A DNA stretch of 64,000 nt from Proteobacteria bacterium 005FR1 (GCA_026192395.1 WACF01000001.1:1110977-1174976); one strand, 5' to 3'; positions 16,510-25,736 are shown, counted from the stretch's first letter. Numbers and translations: made by a program. The notes: generated from the sequence alone by a model not told the origin.

Positions 16510-17604
16510 TTACCCGCGCGAACTCTCAAGAAAACCCAGAACCTCCTCGGCGCTTCCGCGAAATACCACCCGCTCGGCTTTCCTCGACAACTGATAGTCG
16601 TACATCGGATCATAGTAATCGCGCAGCAGAACACGAATCCATTCCCGGTGCAGACTGCTGTCGCCGCCACTGTGAACTTCCACTGCCTGTTCCAGCATCG
16701 CACTCACCTCGCTGAATCGCTCACCACCCAGGCGGCGCCGCAACCGGCTCAGGGAATCGCGCAGTTCTGAGGCAAAGCGCTCGAAGCCGCCCTCTTCTCC
16801 CAGCCTTGCCTGCCAGTCGCCAAGGTTGTCGAGGATGTAGTTGGCGAAGGAGTGCTCCACGCGCGCTTCCAGCTCCGCTTCCACGATGATCAGCGGCGCT
16901 TTGGCCATGGCATAGCGCATCGGCTCAGGGATCGTGGTCGAGCCGATGTACCCACCCTCATCTTCAAGCGCGATGGGCTCGCCAGGGCGAGCGTGTTCGC
17001 AGCGAATCATTTGGATGGCCAGTGCGTTTTCGAAATTGATCTGGCTCGGCTGCCCACCGACCCGACGACCGAAGGCACTACCGCGGTGTCGGGCAACTTC
17101 TTCGAGGTCGACGCTGTTGGCGATTTTCTTGAGCAGTTCGGTCTTCGCCGAGCCGGTACGCCCGGCAAGAATGATGAAATCTGCCTGCTGGCTGATTCGT
17201 TCCAGCTCATCGATCAGGAAGCGGCGCATGGCCTTGTAACCACCGGCGATGCGCGGGTAGTCGCAGCCAGCTTGGGCAAGCCATTGCTGGCAGATTTTCG
17301 AGCGCAGGCCGCCGCGGAAGCAGTACAGATAGCCGTCCGGGTTTGCCCGGGCGAAGTCCATCCACGCCTGTATGCGGCTTTCTTTCACCTCTCCCGAGAC
17401 CAGCTTATGGCCGAGCGTGATGGCGGCGTCCTGACCGTATTGTTTGTAGCAAGTACCGACTCGCGCACGTTCCTCATCGGTCATCAGCGGAAGATTGATC
17501 GAATTGGGAAAAGCGCCCTTGGCGAATTCCACCGGCGCCCGCGTGTCGATCATGGGGACGTCTTCGAGAAAAAGCGCCCGGTAGTCTTTGGTATCCGACC
17601 GCAC
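16510..17604 (-). CDS. selU: tRNA 2-selenouridine synthase
   Basis: 364-aa SelU/MnmH (YbbB). An N-terminal rhodanese domain carries catalytic Cys95 in YLYCFRGGLRS; a P-loop domain follows with LAGRTGSAKT (147-155). The enzyme uses selenophosphate to turn the 2-thiouridine at the wobble position of Lys, Glu and Gln tRNAs into 2-selenouridine via a geranylated intermediate. GTG start at 17604 shares one base with the selD stop (TAGTG), so translation is coupled. With selD beside it and no selA/selB in view, the local selenium pathway serves tRNA modification. Confidence 0.94.
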   Translation of the reverse strand: MRSDTKDYRALFLEDVPMIDTRAPVEFAKGAFPNSINLPLMTDEERARVGTCYKQYGQDAAITLGHKLVSGEVKESRIQAWMDFARANPDGYLYCFRGGLRSKICQQWLAQAGCDYPRIAGGYKAMRRFLIDELERISQQADFIILAGRTGSAKTELLKKIANSVDLEEVARHRGSAFGRRVGGQPSQINFENALAIQMIRCEHARPGEPIALEDEGGYIGSTTIPEPMRYAMAKAPLIIVEAELEARVEHSFANYILDNLGDWQARLGEEGGFERFASELRDSLSRLRRRLGGERFSEVSAMLEQAVEVHSGGDSSLHREWIRVLLRDYYDPMYDYQLSRKAERVVFRGSAEEVLGFLESSRG

Positions 17605-18662
17605 TAGCGAATCTCGATTCGCGGACCGGCGTCGCTCGGGAACAGCAGTTCACCAACGGGATCGGCGTGCAGGCCGGCGGCCACGAGTTTGTCCCGCAGT
17701 TCGCTTTCGCCTTCCGGCTCCACGGCAATCAACAAGCCGCCACTGGTCTGCGGGTCGCAAAGCAGGTGTCGCACTTCGTCATCGAGCAATGCGCCACCCG
17801 GTCCGGACACCTTCTCCCCGTAGCTTTCGAAATTGCGCTTGGTGCCACCAGGTATGCAGCCCATCCCCAGGTAGTTTCTCACAGGAGGGAGCGCCGGAAC
17901 GCTGGCGTAGTTCAGCACCGCGTTTACGCCGCTGCCTTCGCAGATTTCCAGCAGATGGCCGAGCAGACCGAAGCCGGTCACGTCGGTGATCGCACGTACG
18001 GACGGCATTGGCGCAATCTCGGCGCCGATGCTGTTGAGCTGGCACATGATGTCCCGGGCCAGGTGCGCGTGTTCGGGAGCGAGTTTTTTCTGCTTTTGCG
18101 CTGTGGTGAGAACACCCACCCCCAGCGGCTTGGTCAGATATAGCCGACAGCCGGGCGTTGCGGTGTTGTTTTGCTTCAGATGTTCTCTGGCGACCTGACC
18201 GGTTACCGCGAGTCCGAAGATGGGTTCGGGAGAATCGATGCTGTGTCCACCCGCGAGCATGATGCCGGCGTCGGCGCAGGCGCGGCGACCGCCTTCCACC
18301 ACCTGCTGTGCCACTTCCGGCGGCAGCACGTTCACCGGCCAGCCCAGGATGGCAATGGCCATCAGCGGTCTGCCGCCCATCGCGTAGATGTCGCTGATGG
18401 CGTTGGTAGCGGCGATCCGGCCGAAGTCCACGGGATCATCGGCAATGGGCATGAAGAAGTCCGTGGTACTGAGAATGACCTGGCCGTTGCCGAGATCGTA
18501 GGCTGCCGCGTCATCCTTGCTGCTGTTGCCCACCAGCAGATTCGGATCTTCGGCGACGATCACGCTGCTTTGCAGAATCGTGTCGAGAATCTTTGGAGAG
18601 ATTTTGCAGCCGCAGCCCGCGCCGTGGCTGTATTCGGTCAGTTTGAAATCGCTTGCGGACAT
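17604..18662 (-). CDS. selD: Selenide, water dikinase (selenophosphate synthase)
   Basis: 352-aa SelD, making selenophosphate from selenide and ATP. The glycine-rich active-site loop reads HGAGCGCK with catalytic Cys17 and Lys20, at the same positions as in E. coli; the usual selenocysteine alternative is a plain Cys codon. Further landmarks: DDAAVYDLG-like [34 protein letters not shown] and [11 protein letters not shown]. The ATG at 18662 matches family length; an upstream in-frame extension is rejected. Provides substrate for the overlapping selU product. Confidence 0.96.
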   Translation of the reverse strand: MSASDFKLTEYSHGAGCGCKISPKILDTILQSSVIVAEDPNLLVGNSSKDDAAAYDLGNGQVILSTTDFFMPIADDPVDFGRIAATNAISDIYAMGGRPLMAIAILGWPVNVLPPEVAQQVVEGGRRACADAGIMLAGGHSIDSPEPIFGLAVTGQVAREHLKQNNTATPGCRLYLTKPLGVGVLTTAQKQKKLAPEHAHLARDIMCQLNSIGAEIAPMPSVRAITDVTGFGLLGHLLEICEGSGVNAVLNYASVPALPPVRNYLGMGCIPGGTKRNFESYGEKVSGPGGALLDDEVRHLLCDPQTSGGLLIAVEPEGESELRDKLVAAGLHADPVGELLFPSDAGPRIEIR

Positions 18663-18837
18663 GGAGGCTCCGGAACCGGGAGTGGGTCGAAAATCAGGGG
18701 GTGATCTTAGCGGAAAGGCCGGGATCTCCCAAGCTGGAGGCTGGCATTGTGCTGATGTGCACCCAAAAGAGTGGGGTAAAGCGTAAAACAGCCTTCTTCT
18801 GTCAGAAAAGAAGCGAGTGCTGGACGAACATCGGACT

Positions 18838-19020
18838 GCGTTTGGTACTGGGTGGTGCCCTTTCGACAAATCGGCAGGACAGCCGATTTGCACAGCGAAC
18901 GCTGCCCGAAGGGCGAGCCACATGGATGTGGCGAGTGCAACCTTCGCGGGAGGGACCCCGCGAAGGAGCTACAGGGATGTATTCATGCGCTTTCGAAAGG
19001 CGCCACCCAGTGGTAAACGC
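18838..19020. repeat. 183-bp inverted-repeat element with three internal hairpins (MITE-like)
   Basis: The ends are inverted repeats of about 28 bp: left 18838-18866 contains ACTGGGTGG and TTTCGA, and right 18993-19020 carries the complement with one indel and a few mismatches. Inside are three perfect stems: AAATCGGC/GCCGATTT (18868-18889), GCCACAT/ATGTGGC (18917-18932) and CCTTCGCGGG/CCCGCGAAGG (18941-18966). No protein is encoded and no target duplication is obvious. It fills the 396-bp gap 18663-19058; the first 175 bp of the gap show nothing. Could be a non-autonomous element or structured RNA. Confidence 0.65.
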
Positions 19021-19058
19021 GCTTACTGGCACCTTTGCGCGTATTTCCGAACTCCAAT

Positions 19059-20186
19059 TCAGTTCTCCCCCACCAAGTCCACAGGCGCAAGACTGCCGCC
19101 TTCGAGCCAGTTCTGAACCCGGCTTACTTCCGCCTTCCATTCGTCGACGCTGCCTGGCTTGGGAAGGTAGATATCGGGCATCACCCCGGCCACATCCACG
19201 GGCATGGAAGGCAGGCGGAAACTTTTCGAGGTGGCATAGAGCAGCTGGCGCTTGCCGGAGGGCAGCATGTGCGGGCGCAGATTGCTGTAGTCGAGATTGC
19301 CCTTGGAGCTGCGGCCAATCAGCTTGACCGCGAAGCTTTGTCGCGCAGTCAGCAGAAACTGCTCGCAGGAGCTCACGCAGTCCTCCCCCATCAGCACGGC
19401 CACGCGTTCGGGCTGCTTGTAGGGCGAATCGGGAATCTGGATGAATTCGATTTCGTGATCCTCGATTCCAACAAAGGTGCCGGGTTTGGCGTCGCGCATT
19501 CGCTCGATGACGGGTTTCATGAACTCCACACAGCTTTGATCGCCCGGTGCATAGAGCGCACAGACTTCCTGGCTGGCGTCGATATTGTCGTCCGTAGCGA
19601 GAAAGGCGAGCTGTACCTCGACAATGTCGTCAACAAGCAGCCATGGTAGCAGCGGCTGGTAGGCAGAGTCGGAGCCACCTTGGTTCTGGCGCACATCGAT
19701 GATCCAGTTTTTGCGGCTCGAAAGTTCTTCGCGTTTCTTCATCAGCTCGCGTTGGAGGCGCTGACCGGCCGAAGGATGGAAGCTGTTTACCTCGAGCAGG
19801 GCGGTATCCGGCGATAGAAAGCGGATCATCGGTTCATAATCCCGCTCGGTATCGCCGACCGCGATGGAGCGATCTCCCGTCTCCGTGTTGATCGGCTGAA
19901 CCATCAGATGGCCACTTCGCCAGGCCTCCAGATAGCCGGCAATGGCGACGTTGCAGGCCGTTTCAGTGGAAGCTGCCTGAGCACGGGTCTTGGCCCGGGC
20001 GAAGGCGTGGGACAGTTCGCCCCCGCCGACGCGGGCGAGGTGATCTCTGGCTCCGGCGTCATTCTTCAGGAGGAACAGCGGGAGATAGTTGAGATCGCTG
20101 AGGCAATCTTTGGCGACGTCTGAGGCAGTGGATGGTGCGGCAAAGACCAGGAAAGATGCCAGAGACAGGGCTAACCAGCGCTTCAT
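19059..20186 (-). CDS. S41 (tail-specific) peptidase-like secreted protein
   Basis: 375-aa exported protein; signal peptide ends near PSTASD (about residue 22). The S41 core is visible: WIIDVRQNQGGSDSAYQPLL (161-180), the strand/turn VAVLMGEDCVSSCEQFLL with candidate nucleophile Ser272/273, and Lys295 in GRSSKGNLDY. No PDZ domain precedes the core, unlike Prc/CtpA, and six or more Cys suggest disulfides in the periplasm. Function is likely periplasmic proteolysis or a peptidase-derived role. Lies 66 bp after the dienelactone hydrolase gene on the same strand. Confidence 0.78.
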   Translation of the reverse strand: MKRWLALSLASFLVFAAPSTASDVAKDCLSDLNYLPLFLLKNDAGARDHLARVGGGELSHAFARAKTRAQAASTETACNVAIAGYLEAWRSGHLMVQPINTETGDRSIAVGDTERDYEPMIRFLSPDTALLEVNSFHPSAGQRLQRELMKKREELSSRKNWIIDVRQNQGGSDSAYQPLLPWLLVDDIVEVQLAFLATDDNIDASQEVCALYAPGDQSCVEFMKPVIERMRDAKPGTFVGIEDHEIEFIQIPDSPYKQPERVAVLMGEDCVSSCEQFLLTARQSFAVKLIGRSSKGNLDYSNLRPHMLPSGKRQLLYATSKSFRLPSMPVDVAGVMPDIYLPKPGSVDEWKAEVSRVQNWLEGGSLAPVDLVGEN

Positions 20187-20252
20187 ACTTCTCCTCTGGT
20201 TTGATGATGGCGACCCGGAAGGCTGGCACCTTCCAGGTCATCCCGGCTGACC

Positions 20253-21128
20253 TCAGGCCAGCGCGGTTTCGAACAGGTTGAGCAAACGGCTCCAGGCGCG
20301 TTCCGCCTGAGCTTCGTGGTAGACCGCGGAATCCGGCGGACACCAGCCGTGCATGGCTCCTTTGTAGACCTCGATTTCCGCAGGGAGTCCCGCCTTATCG
20401 AAACTCTGCCGAAGAATGTTCTTGGCTTCCGGGTCACGCTCGTCGTCGTTGTCGGCGATGGCAATCAAGAAGCTTGCCTTCATTTGCGGGATCAGCAGAT
20501 GTGGGCTGTCTTCCTTGTCCGTCGCCAGGCCGCCACCGTGGAAGGATGCAGCGGCGCCGACCCGCTCGGGCACAGCGGCGGCAGTGCGCATTACGATCGG
20601 ACCGCCCATGCAGTAACCCGTGGTGCCCACTTTGCGCGATGTGTCCACCGCCGCTTGCTGGTCCAGCCAGCCAATGAATGCCTTGGCGTCGGTCCGGTGT
20701 GTTTCCGGAGACAGCGTTCGAGCCAGCGGGAACACCGTGTTGCGCACCGCCTCGTCCTGGAAGCTCGCGCCCTCCGCCACCACCGGCGCCTTGCGTTGAC
20801 GGTAATAGGGATTGACCACCAGCACCGAATAGCCGGACTGGGCCAGGCGCTTGCCCATCATGCGGAAGGCCGGACGCAGGCCGAGAATGTCCGGCCAGAT
20901 CACCACGGCGGCATGCTTGCCGCTGGAGGGATGCACGAAATAGCAATCCGCCTGGCCATCCGGTGTAGTCACCAGCACGTCGGATTCAGTCACGTCCTGA
21001 GCATTGGCGACCGGCGGCAGCATCATGGTGAGCGCGGCACCCGCGGTAAGCTTGCTGAACTGTCGACGGGTGAGGCCACGGGCGGATAGCAGCTTGTTGT
21101 TATCTTCGAGTGTGTGTTCATCGCACAT
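20253..21128 (-). CDS. Dienelactone hydrolase family protein with Tat-type signal
   Basis: 291-aa alpha/beta hydrolase. An N-terminal twin-arginine signal reads LTRRQFSKLTAGAALTMM (19-36) with cleavage after ANA (43), predicting folded export to the periplasm. The nucleophile elbow GYCMGG holds Cys173, as in dienelactone hydrolases; the acid is in the AIADNDDERDPEA region and His in YKGAMHGWC. Such enzymes open lactones or cleave esters. ATG at 21128 is preceded by CCGGGAGAAAAC (GGGAG). Likely cotranscribed with the S41-like gene. Confidence 0.88.
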   Translation of the reverse strand: MCDEHTLEDNNKLLSARGLTRRQFSKLTAGAALTMMLPPVANAQDVTESDVLVTTPDGQADCYFVHPSSGKHAAVVIWPDILGLRPAFRMMGKRLAQSGYSVLVVNPYYRQRKAPVVAEGASFQDEAVRNTVFPLARTLSPETHRTDAKAFIGWLDQQAAVDTSRKVGTTGYCMGGPIVMRTAAAVPERVGAAASFHGGGLATDKEDSPHLLIPQMKASFLIAIADNDDERDPEAKNILRQSFDKAGLPAEIEVYKGAMHGWCPPDSAVYHEAQAERAWSRLLNLFETALA

Positions 21129-21251
21129 TATTGTTTTCTCCCGGAGGTGTGAGGACTGGCAGGCAAACAGAAAGACGCCCGCAGTCTATATCAGAAGCGC
21201 CGGGGTCGGGAGAATAGAGGGTGTGTTAAGAATGGTTGTCGAGGCGAGAAA

Positions 21252-21274
21252 GCAGCCGGCTTTGCACCGGCTGC
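21252..21274 (-). terminator. Hairpin terminator after the beta-helix fragment
   Basis: On the minus strand GCAGCCGG, seven-base loop, CCGGCTGC, then TTTCTC. It lies six bases past the stop of the fragment at 21281, indicating that this frame was the 3' end of a transcribed gene. Confidence 0.6.
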
Positions 21275-21280
21275 CGCAGA

Positions 21281-21496
21281 TCAGTAGAAACAAATCTGAT
21301 TGTCGATGTTGTTGCTCTGTACCGTGAAGGCTGCATTTGTCCCAAGGAAGTAGTTGGCATCGCCGGCACAGCGCGTTCCGATCAGGTTGCCGGACACAAC
21401 GTTGTCTTCATACTCCACTGCAACAGTCGTGTCTGCCCGCGCCTCGACACCGATTTGATTCCCGGCAATTCGATTGCCACGTGTTAGCTGAAGCAC
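21281..21496 (-). pseudogene. C-terminal fragment of a parallel beta-helix protein
   Basis: A 71-aa open frame with repeating G-N-x-I and N-V-V-S-G-N patterns (GNRIAGNQIGVEA, EDNVVSGNLIGTRC, SNNIDNQICFY) typical of the last coils of right-handed beta-helix (NosD/pectate-lyase-type) proteins. The frame stays open to 21550 but has no RBS; just upstream another frame reads DNNEVRN, also beta-helix-like, before a stop. No large helix protein exists upstream. Most likely a 5'-truncated, frameshifted remnant. The rest of 21129-21691 holds no other recognised gene. Confidence 0.5.
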
Positions 21497-21691
21497 GCCA
21501 CCTGCCCCGCTGTGGACTTGCTTGGTCGAAATGACATTGATGAATACTCCCTATTTACGTTAATTCCGTACTTCGTTGTTGTCGCCGTCATGCAGCACAG
21601 GCATTGTGGAGACTTCGGACAGGTGGCGCAAAGCTCAACCGACGGCAGCGGGGAGGACCTGATGGGTGAGTGGGGGGCGAGCGCGGTTCGC

Positions 21692-22054
21692 TCAGATTCT
21701 CTCAAGATTGAAGTCGAAGCTCGCTCCGGCCTGGCTCCATTGCCCTTCAATGCGGTCGCCTTCGATCACGCCGCGGTAGCGACCGCGGATGGCGGGCACC
21801 GTGACGATCAGACGATCTTCATCCAGTTTGACTTCGCCGCAGGGAATGGTGACGCCACCCTGGAATTTACTTTCGACGGAGCATTCCAAATCATCGTTCA
21901 GCTCACGAAAGTGAAATATCAGTTCTACATCGCCAAGGGGCGTTTGCACTTCGCCTTCCCAGTCGCCGACAAGCTTGTTTTGCGGCAAGGTCGCGCAGGC
22001 GGAAAGGAGGAAACAAAAGGTCAGCAGTGCGTGTTTTCCGCTCATACAATTCAT
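21692..22054 (-). CDS. Small putative lipoprotein, 120 aa
   Basis: Start at the ATG at 22054, eight bases after GAGGAGG. The N-terminus MNCMSGKHALLTFCFLLSAC is a lipoprotein signal with lipobox L-S-A-C, so Cys20 should be lipidated and the protein anchored in the envelope. The mature part (about 100 aa) is beta-rich with GDWEGEVQTPLGDVELIFHF, a lipocalin-like or calycin-type opening, and ends with a two-strand repeat (GRYRGVIEGDRIEGQW). No firm family. 31 bp downstream of the AI-2E-type permease gene, so probably cotranscribed. Confidence 0.72.
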   Translation of the reverse strand: MNCMSGKHALLTFCFLLSACATLPQNKLVGDWEGEVQTPLGDVELIFHFRELNDDLECSVESKFQGGVTIPCGEVKLDEDRLIVTVPAIRGRYRGVIEGDRIEGQWSQAGASFDFNLERI

Positions 22055-22085
22055 TGCAACAACCTCCTCGTGCATTCCATCGGAT

Positions 22086-23288
22086 CTATCGCCGCTCGAT
22101 GACCCGCGCAACACCCTGCAGTGCGGGGATGTTTTCGAAGATGATCTTCAGGCTGGCCACGATGGGCACCGCCATCAGCGCGCCTGCCACGCCCCAGAGC
22201 CATCCCCACACCACCACCGAGATGAATACGGTAGCCGGGCTCATGGCAAGGCGCCGTCCGACCAATATCGGCGTAATGAGTTGCCCTTCCAGCACCGTCA
22301 GGACCAGAAACACCGCTGGCACCGAGAAAGCCTGTGCAAGCGTATCGAAACTGCTGATGCCGACCAGACTGAGGATCACCAGGGTTACTGCCGGCCCGAG
22401 ATAGGGCGCGAAATTGAGAACACCTGTGACCAGCCCCCATAACAAGGGGTTGGGCACGCCGAGCGCCCACATGGCCAGGCTCACCACCACCCCCAGACCG
22501 AAATTGATCACGCTGATGGTGGCAAGGTAGTGCGCTACGCCGTGACGGATTCGGTGAATGGTGTGAACGATGCGACGGCGGGCGCTAAGGCTGGAGCCAA
22601 GCGCTGTCATTTTGCGAAGCAGCTGATTGCCTGAGGCGAGCAGAAAGAAGGTGAGAAACACCACAATGGCCGTGGCGGTGAGCGCCGAAGGGAATTGCTC
22701 TATGAGGAAGCTGCGCAGGAAATTTTCCTGCTGAACCTTCACTTCGATGGGCTCAGCATTCTGCTCTCCTTCCAGACTTGCGAGCTCCCCTACCTCCTTT
22801 GATACCTCCTGCAGATCCGACAAGGTACCTTCGAGGGAATAAAGCTGCATTTGCAGTTGCTGAATGACACCTGGCAGTTCGCGCACCCACTGAGACGCCG
22901 GTTCGATCACCAGCATGATCAGCAGCACGAAGCCGCCCACCGAGAATGCCACCACCAGCGCCGAGGACAGAATCAGCGGCACCTTGCGGCGGTGGGCGGC
23001 CTGCACAAGGGGGTGAAAAAGCGTGCTCAGCAGCCAGGCGAAGGTAATGGGCGCGAGCAACAGGGAGGCGGACTGAACGAAGTAGAAGGCGAGAACGACC
23101 GCGATAAAGAACAGCAGGCCGACCATCATGCGATTGGTATTGTCCCGATCGCGCAGGCGCTGCACCCAGGAGGTTGGCGCGATACTGCCGTGCGTGGGCG
23201 CGGTCAGGGTTTCGTGCGGTCCTTCCCCGTGCTGACTGTCCCCGTGCTGATTGTCCCCGTTCTGATCGTCGTTGCCCTGATCCGGCAT
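22086..23288 (-). CDS. AI-2E transporter family (PerM/YdiK-type) membrane protein
   Basis: 400-aa inner-membrane protein of the AI-2E exporter/UPF0118 family. A cytoplasmic, Asp/Gln/His-rich N-tail is followed by about eight hydrophobic segments, with a soluble coiled region after the third (QQLQMQLYSLEGTLSDLQEV) and the family motif near the end: GVLNFAPYLGP, EGQLITPILVGRRLAMSP and GWLWGVAGALMAVP. Substrate is not established; family members export small molecules or Na+. The ATG at 23288 was chosen; upstream in-frame residues look non-coding. The N-tail is built from a 15-nt repeat. Confidence 0.86.
   Translation of the reverse strand: MPDQGNDDQNGDNQHGDSQHGEGPHETLTAPTHGSIAPTSWVQRLRDRDNTNRMMVGLLFFIAVVLAFYFVQSASLLLAPITFAWLLSTLFHPLVQAAHRRKVPLILSSALVVAFSVGGFVLLIMLVIEPASQWVRELPGVIQQLQMQLYSLEGTLSDLQEVSKEVGELASLEGEQNAEPIEVKVQQENFLRSFLIEQFPSALTATAIVVFLTFFLLASGNQLLRKMTALGSSLSARRRIVHTIHRIRHGVAHYLATISVINFGLGVVVSLAMWALGVPNPLLWGLVTGVLNFAPYLGPAVTLVILSLVGISSFDTLAQAFSVPAVFLVLTVLEGQLITPILVGRRLAMSPATVFISVVVWGWLWGVAGALMAVPIVASLKIIFENIPALQGVARVIERR
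23221..23280. repeat. Four 15-nt units inside the AI-2E family gene
   Basis: Four consecutive 15-nt units (23221-23235, -23250, -23265, -23280), all ending CTGA on the plus strand and sharing TCCCCGTGCTGA in the first two. In the minus-strand gene they encode pentapeptides resembling DNQHG, making the polar N-terminal tail. In-frame length, so copy change is tolerated. Confidence 0.7.
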
Positions 23289-23397
23289 CGCAGGTAGGCC
23301 CCCGGCTCTTGTTGCGCAAAAAGCTATCGGGGCCTTCCTGCAAACCTCAGGCCAGACAATTTGGCCAGCGCATTGCTGGCAGCTCTGGCCGCAGAAC

Positions 23398-24330
23398 TCA
23401 GGCGGTGGACGGCTCCTGAGTCCGGGGCTGGGTCGCCGACTGGAGATGAGCCCAGGCAAATTCGTTTGCCTTGTCGATGGATTCGCGCCCTTCTGGAATC
23501 ATCTGGTGGAACAACAGCCAGACGTGCGGAACGACCGGCCAGGTTTCCAGCGTGACATCCACGCCCTGCGCTTTGGCCCGCTCGGCCAGGCGCAGGGAAT
23601 CGTCCCGCAAGGCCTCCGATTCGCTGGCGTGAACCAACAGGGGCGGCAGGCCCTTCAAGTCGGCGTACAAGGGACTGGCCAGTGGGTTCTTCGGATCCGC
23701 GCCGTTCAGATAGAGGCCAGCCCCGTAGCGAACGCCATCCGGGGAGAACATCGCGCAGCGCCGGGCATTTTCGCTGATGGAGTCACCGGTGACCGCCAGA
23801 TCGGTCCAGGGCGAAAACAGCAAAGCGACGGACGGCAGTGACAGGCCTGCATCCCGGTCCGCCACCATCGTCGCCAGTGCCAACCCACCGCCGGCGGAAT
23901 CTCCCGCGATCACCAGTTTGTCCGTGGAACCGAGTTCCTCCCGCAGTGCGGCGAGGACTGCGCGAGCATCCTCGACCGGCGCGGGAAAGGGATGCTCTGG
24001 CGCCAGACGATAGTCCGGAACGAAAACCCGGAAGCCCCGCTGGGCAAAAGCGCAGCTGGCCGAACGATGGGTCTTTGGAGAGCAGCCGAAGTAACCACCG
24101 CCGTGCAGAAAGAGCATGGTAGCCCGCGGCTGACCGCCGGCGACCGTCACCCATTCTCCCGGCACTCCGCCCACAGTCGCGGGGGTGATTTCGATTTCGT
24201 CCGGCACCTTGTAGGCGCTTTTTCCGAAAGCCTTGCGCATGGCCGCGATGTCGCCGACCGATTTCTTCAGTTGTTTTTTGAGGGTGTGTCGCAACATGAA
24301 CGACAGTGCGTGCGCTTGCCAGCTGGCCAT
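23398..24330 (-). CDS. Alpha/beta hydrolase, hormone-sensitive lipase (HSL) family esterase
   Basis: 310-aa family IV esterase. The oxyanion motif HGGGYFGCS and nucleophile elbow GDSAGGGLAL are both clear, with the acid/His expected in ESEALRDD and PHVWLLFHQM. It cleaves short to medium acyl esters in the cytoplasm; no signal peptide is evident. The ATG at 24330 follows GGAGGAAGAATA, a strong RBS, so the longer in-frame extension upstream is rejected. The stop lies 109 bp before the AI-2E gene start, giving possible cotranscription. Confidence 0.9.
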   Translation of the reverse strand: MASWQAHALSFMLRHTLKKQLKKSVGDIAAMRKAFGKSAYKVPDEIEITPATVGGVPGEWVTVAGGQPRATMLFLHGGGYFGCSPKTHRSASCAFAQRGFRVFVPDYRLAPEHPFPAPVEDARAVLAALREELGSTDKLVIAGDSAGGGLALATMVADRDAGLSLPSVALLFSPWTDLAVTGDSISENARRCAMFSPDGVRYGAGLYLNGADPKNPLASPLYADLKGLPPLLVHASESEALRDDSLRLAERAKAQGVDVTLETWPVVPHVWLLFHQMIPEGRESIDKANEFAWAHLQSATQPRTQEPSTA

Positions 24331-24635
24331 TATTCTTCCTCCAAACACGGTTATGGACTGCCTGCCGTGGCGCCGAAAGGATCCCCTTTTCAGGCTCGAC
24401 TCTAGCACAACAAGCTTGCGCTCTCAGCGCTGGGTGTGAACCTGCGGTCACCTAGCGGACAGATCGATTCATGCGACGGTTTACGCGCCAGCTGCTAGAA
24501 TTTGCAACCGTTCAGCCCTTGCCGCGGGACTGGCTCGGAACGTCCGGCAGAATTTCGTAACCGCGAATCCGCCAGTCCGAACACCTGCATTTCGCTGAAT
24601 CGCCCGTCCACCGTTGATAGAAGTTTGGAGACACC
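24331..24635. other. Divergent promoter region, no gene seen
   Basis: 305 bp between the divergent esterase and methyltransferase genes. A 29-codon ATG frame begins near 24472 but has no convincing RBS or family. No clear -35/-10 pair or operator was found, although promoters for both genes should lie here. Confidence 0.4.
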
Positions 24636-25736
24636 GTGACCTCCTACGAGAGCCCACAGATTCAGAAGGCAAAGCGAAAAAGCAAGCGTTCGTCAGCCGT
24701 CCAGGCCCGTTCCCGGGCGCAGCAAATTGCCTTCGGTCCGATCATCTTCTATGCAGCGGTGGTGATGCGTAACACGGGTCTTCTGACCGCCTTGAGCAAG
24801 ACCGAACAAGGGCTCGGCATGGACGAGCTCTGCCGGCGTTCCGGCCTGTCGGAATACGCCGTGTCGGTACTGATGGACCTGGCGGTGGATGCGGATATCG
24901 TTCACCGCGAGGGCGACCGCTGGCGGCTTGCGGACGCCGGCTATTTTCTCATGGACGATCCAATGACCCAGGTGAACATGGATTTCGTCCGCGACATCTG
25001 CTATCGCGCCCTGCCCTTTCTGGAGCAGTCGCTGGTGGAAGGCCGCCCGGCCGGACTCCACACCCTCGGCGACTGGCCCAACGTGTATGAAGGTCTCTCC
25101 AAACTGGAAGAACCGGCGCGCTCCAGTTGGTTTCGCTTCGATCACTACTATTCCGATACCGTGTTCGACAGCCTGCTGCCGGTGATTTTCGATCGCCCTG
25201 TCAGCCGCCTGATGGACATCGGCGCCAACACCGGCAAGTGGGCACTGAAGTGCCTGTGCCACGATGAACACGTGGAAATGACGCTGGTGGATCTGCCCGG
25301 CCAATTGCAGATCGCCGAAAGCAATATCGCCGCCGCTGGTTTTCGCGACCGCGTGAGCCTGCATCCGATGGACGTGTTGGTGGAGAGCAATCAGTTCCCG
25401 GGCGACTGCGATGTGATCTGGATGAGCCAGTTTCTCGATTGCTTCGGACCGGAACAGATCAAATCTATTCTTGCCCGCCTGCTGCCGAGAATGAACAAAA
25501 ACACTCGCCTGGTGATCCTCGAGCCCTTCTCCGACCGTCAGCAGTTCAGCGCCGCCTCGCTGAGCCTCAACGCCACGTCCTTGTACTTCACCTGTGTGGC
25601 CAATGGCACCAGTCGCATGTACCGCTACGATGAATTTCGTCCGCTGGTGGAGCAATCGGGGCTGCACATCGAAAGCGAGCAGCACCTCTCCTTCGGCCAC
25701 ACGCTGATGATCTGCCGACTTCCCTCTGCCGGGTGA
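24636..25736 (+). CDS. SAM-dependent O-methyltransferase-like protein
   Basis: 366-aa two-domain methyltransferase. Residues about 30-110 form a winged-helix dimerisation domain (LLTALSKTEQGLGMDELCRRSGLSEYAVSVLMDL, shown in part), typical of plant-type and polyketide O-methyltransferases. The Rossmann part begins LMDIGANTGKWALKCL (motif I), then VDLPGQLQIAE, and MSQFLDCFG replaces the usual catalytic His region. GTG start with GGAGACACC upstream. The substrate is unknown, and no biosynthetic cluster adjoins it; it could modify a quinone, carotenoid or fatty acid. Confidence 0.82.
   Translation: MTSYESPQIQKAKRKSKRSSAVQARSRAQQIAFGPIIFYAAVVMRNTGLLTALSKTEQGLGMDELCRRSGLSEYAVSVLMDLAVDADIVHREGDRWRLADAGYFLMDDPMTQVNMDFVRDICYRALPFLEQSLVEGRPAGLHTLGDWPNVYEGLSKLEEPARSSWFRFDHYYSDTVFDSLLPVIFDRPVSRLMDIGANTGKWALKCLCHDEHVEMTLVDLPGQLQIAESNIAAAGFRDRVSLHPMDVLVESNQFPGDCDVIWMSQFLDCFGPEQIKSILARLLPRMNKNTRLVILEPFSDRQQFSAASLSLNATSLYFTCVANGTSRMYRYDEFRPLVEQSGLHIESEQHLSFGHTLMICRLPSAG

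Noticed and set aside
17604-18662. Selenocysteine codon in selD
   Set aside because: The active-site position reads as an ordinary Cys codon and no in-frame TGA interrupts the gene.
18817-19116. Open frames across the inverted-repeat element
   Set aside because: No RBS or domains; frames arise from the hairpin sequence and run antisense into the S41-like gene.
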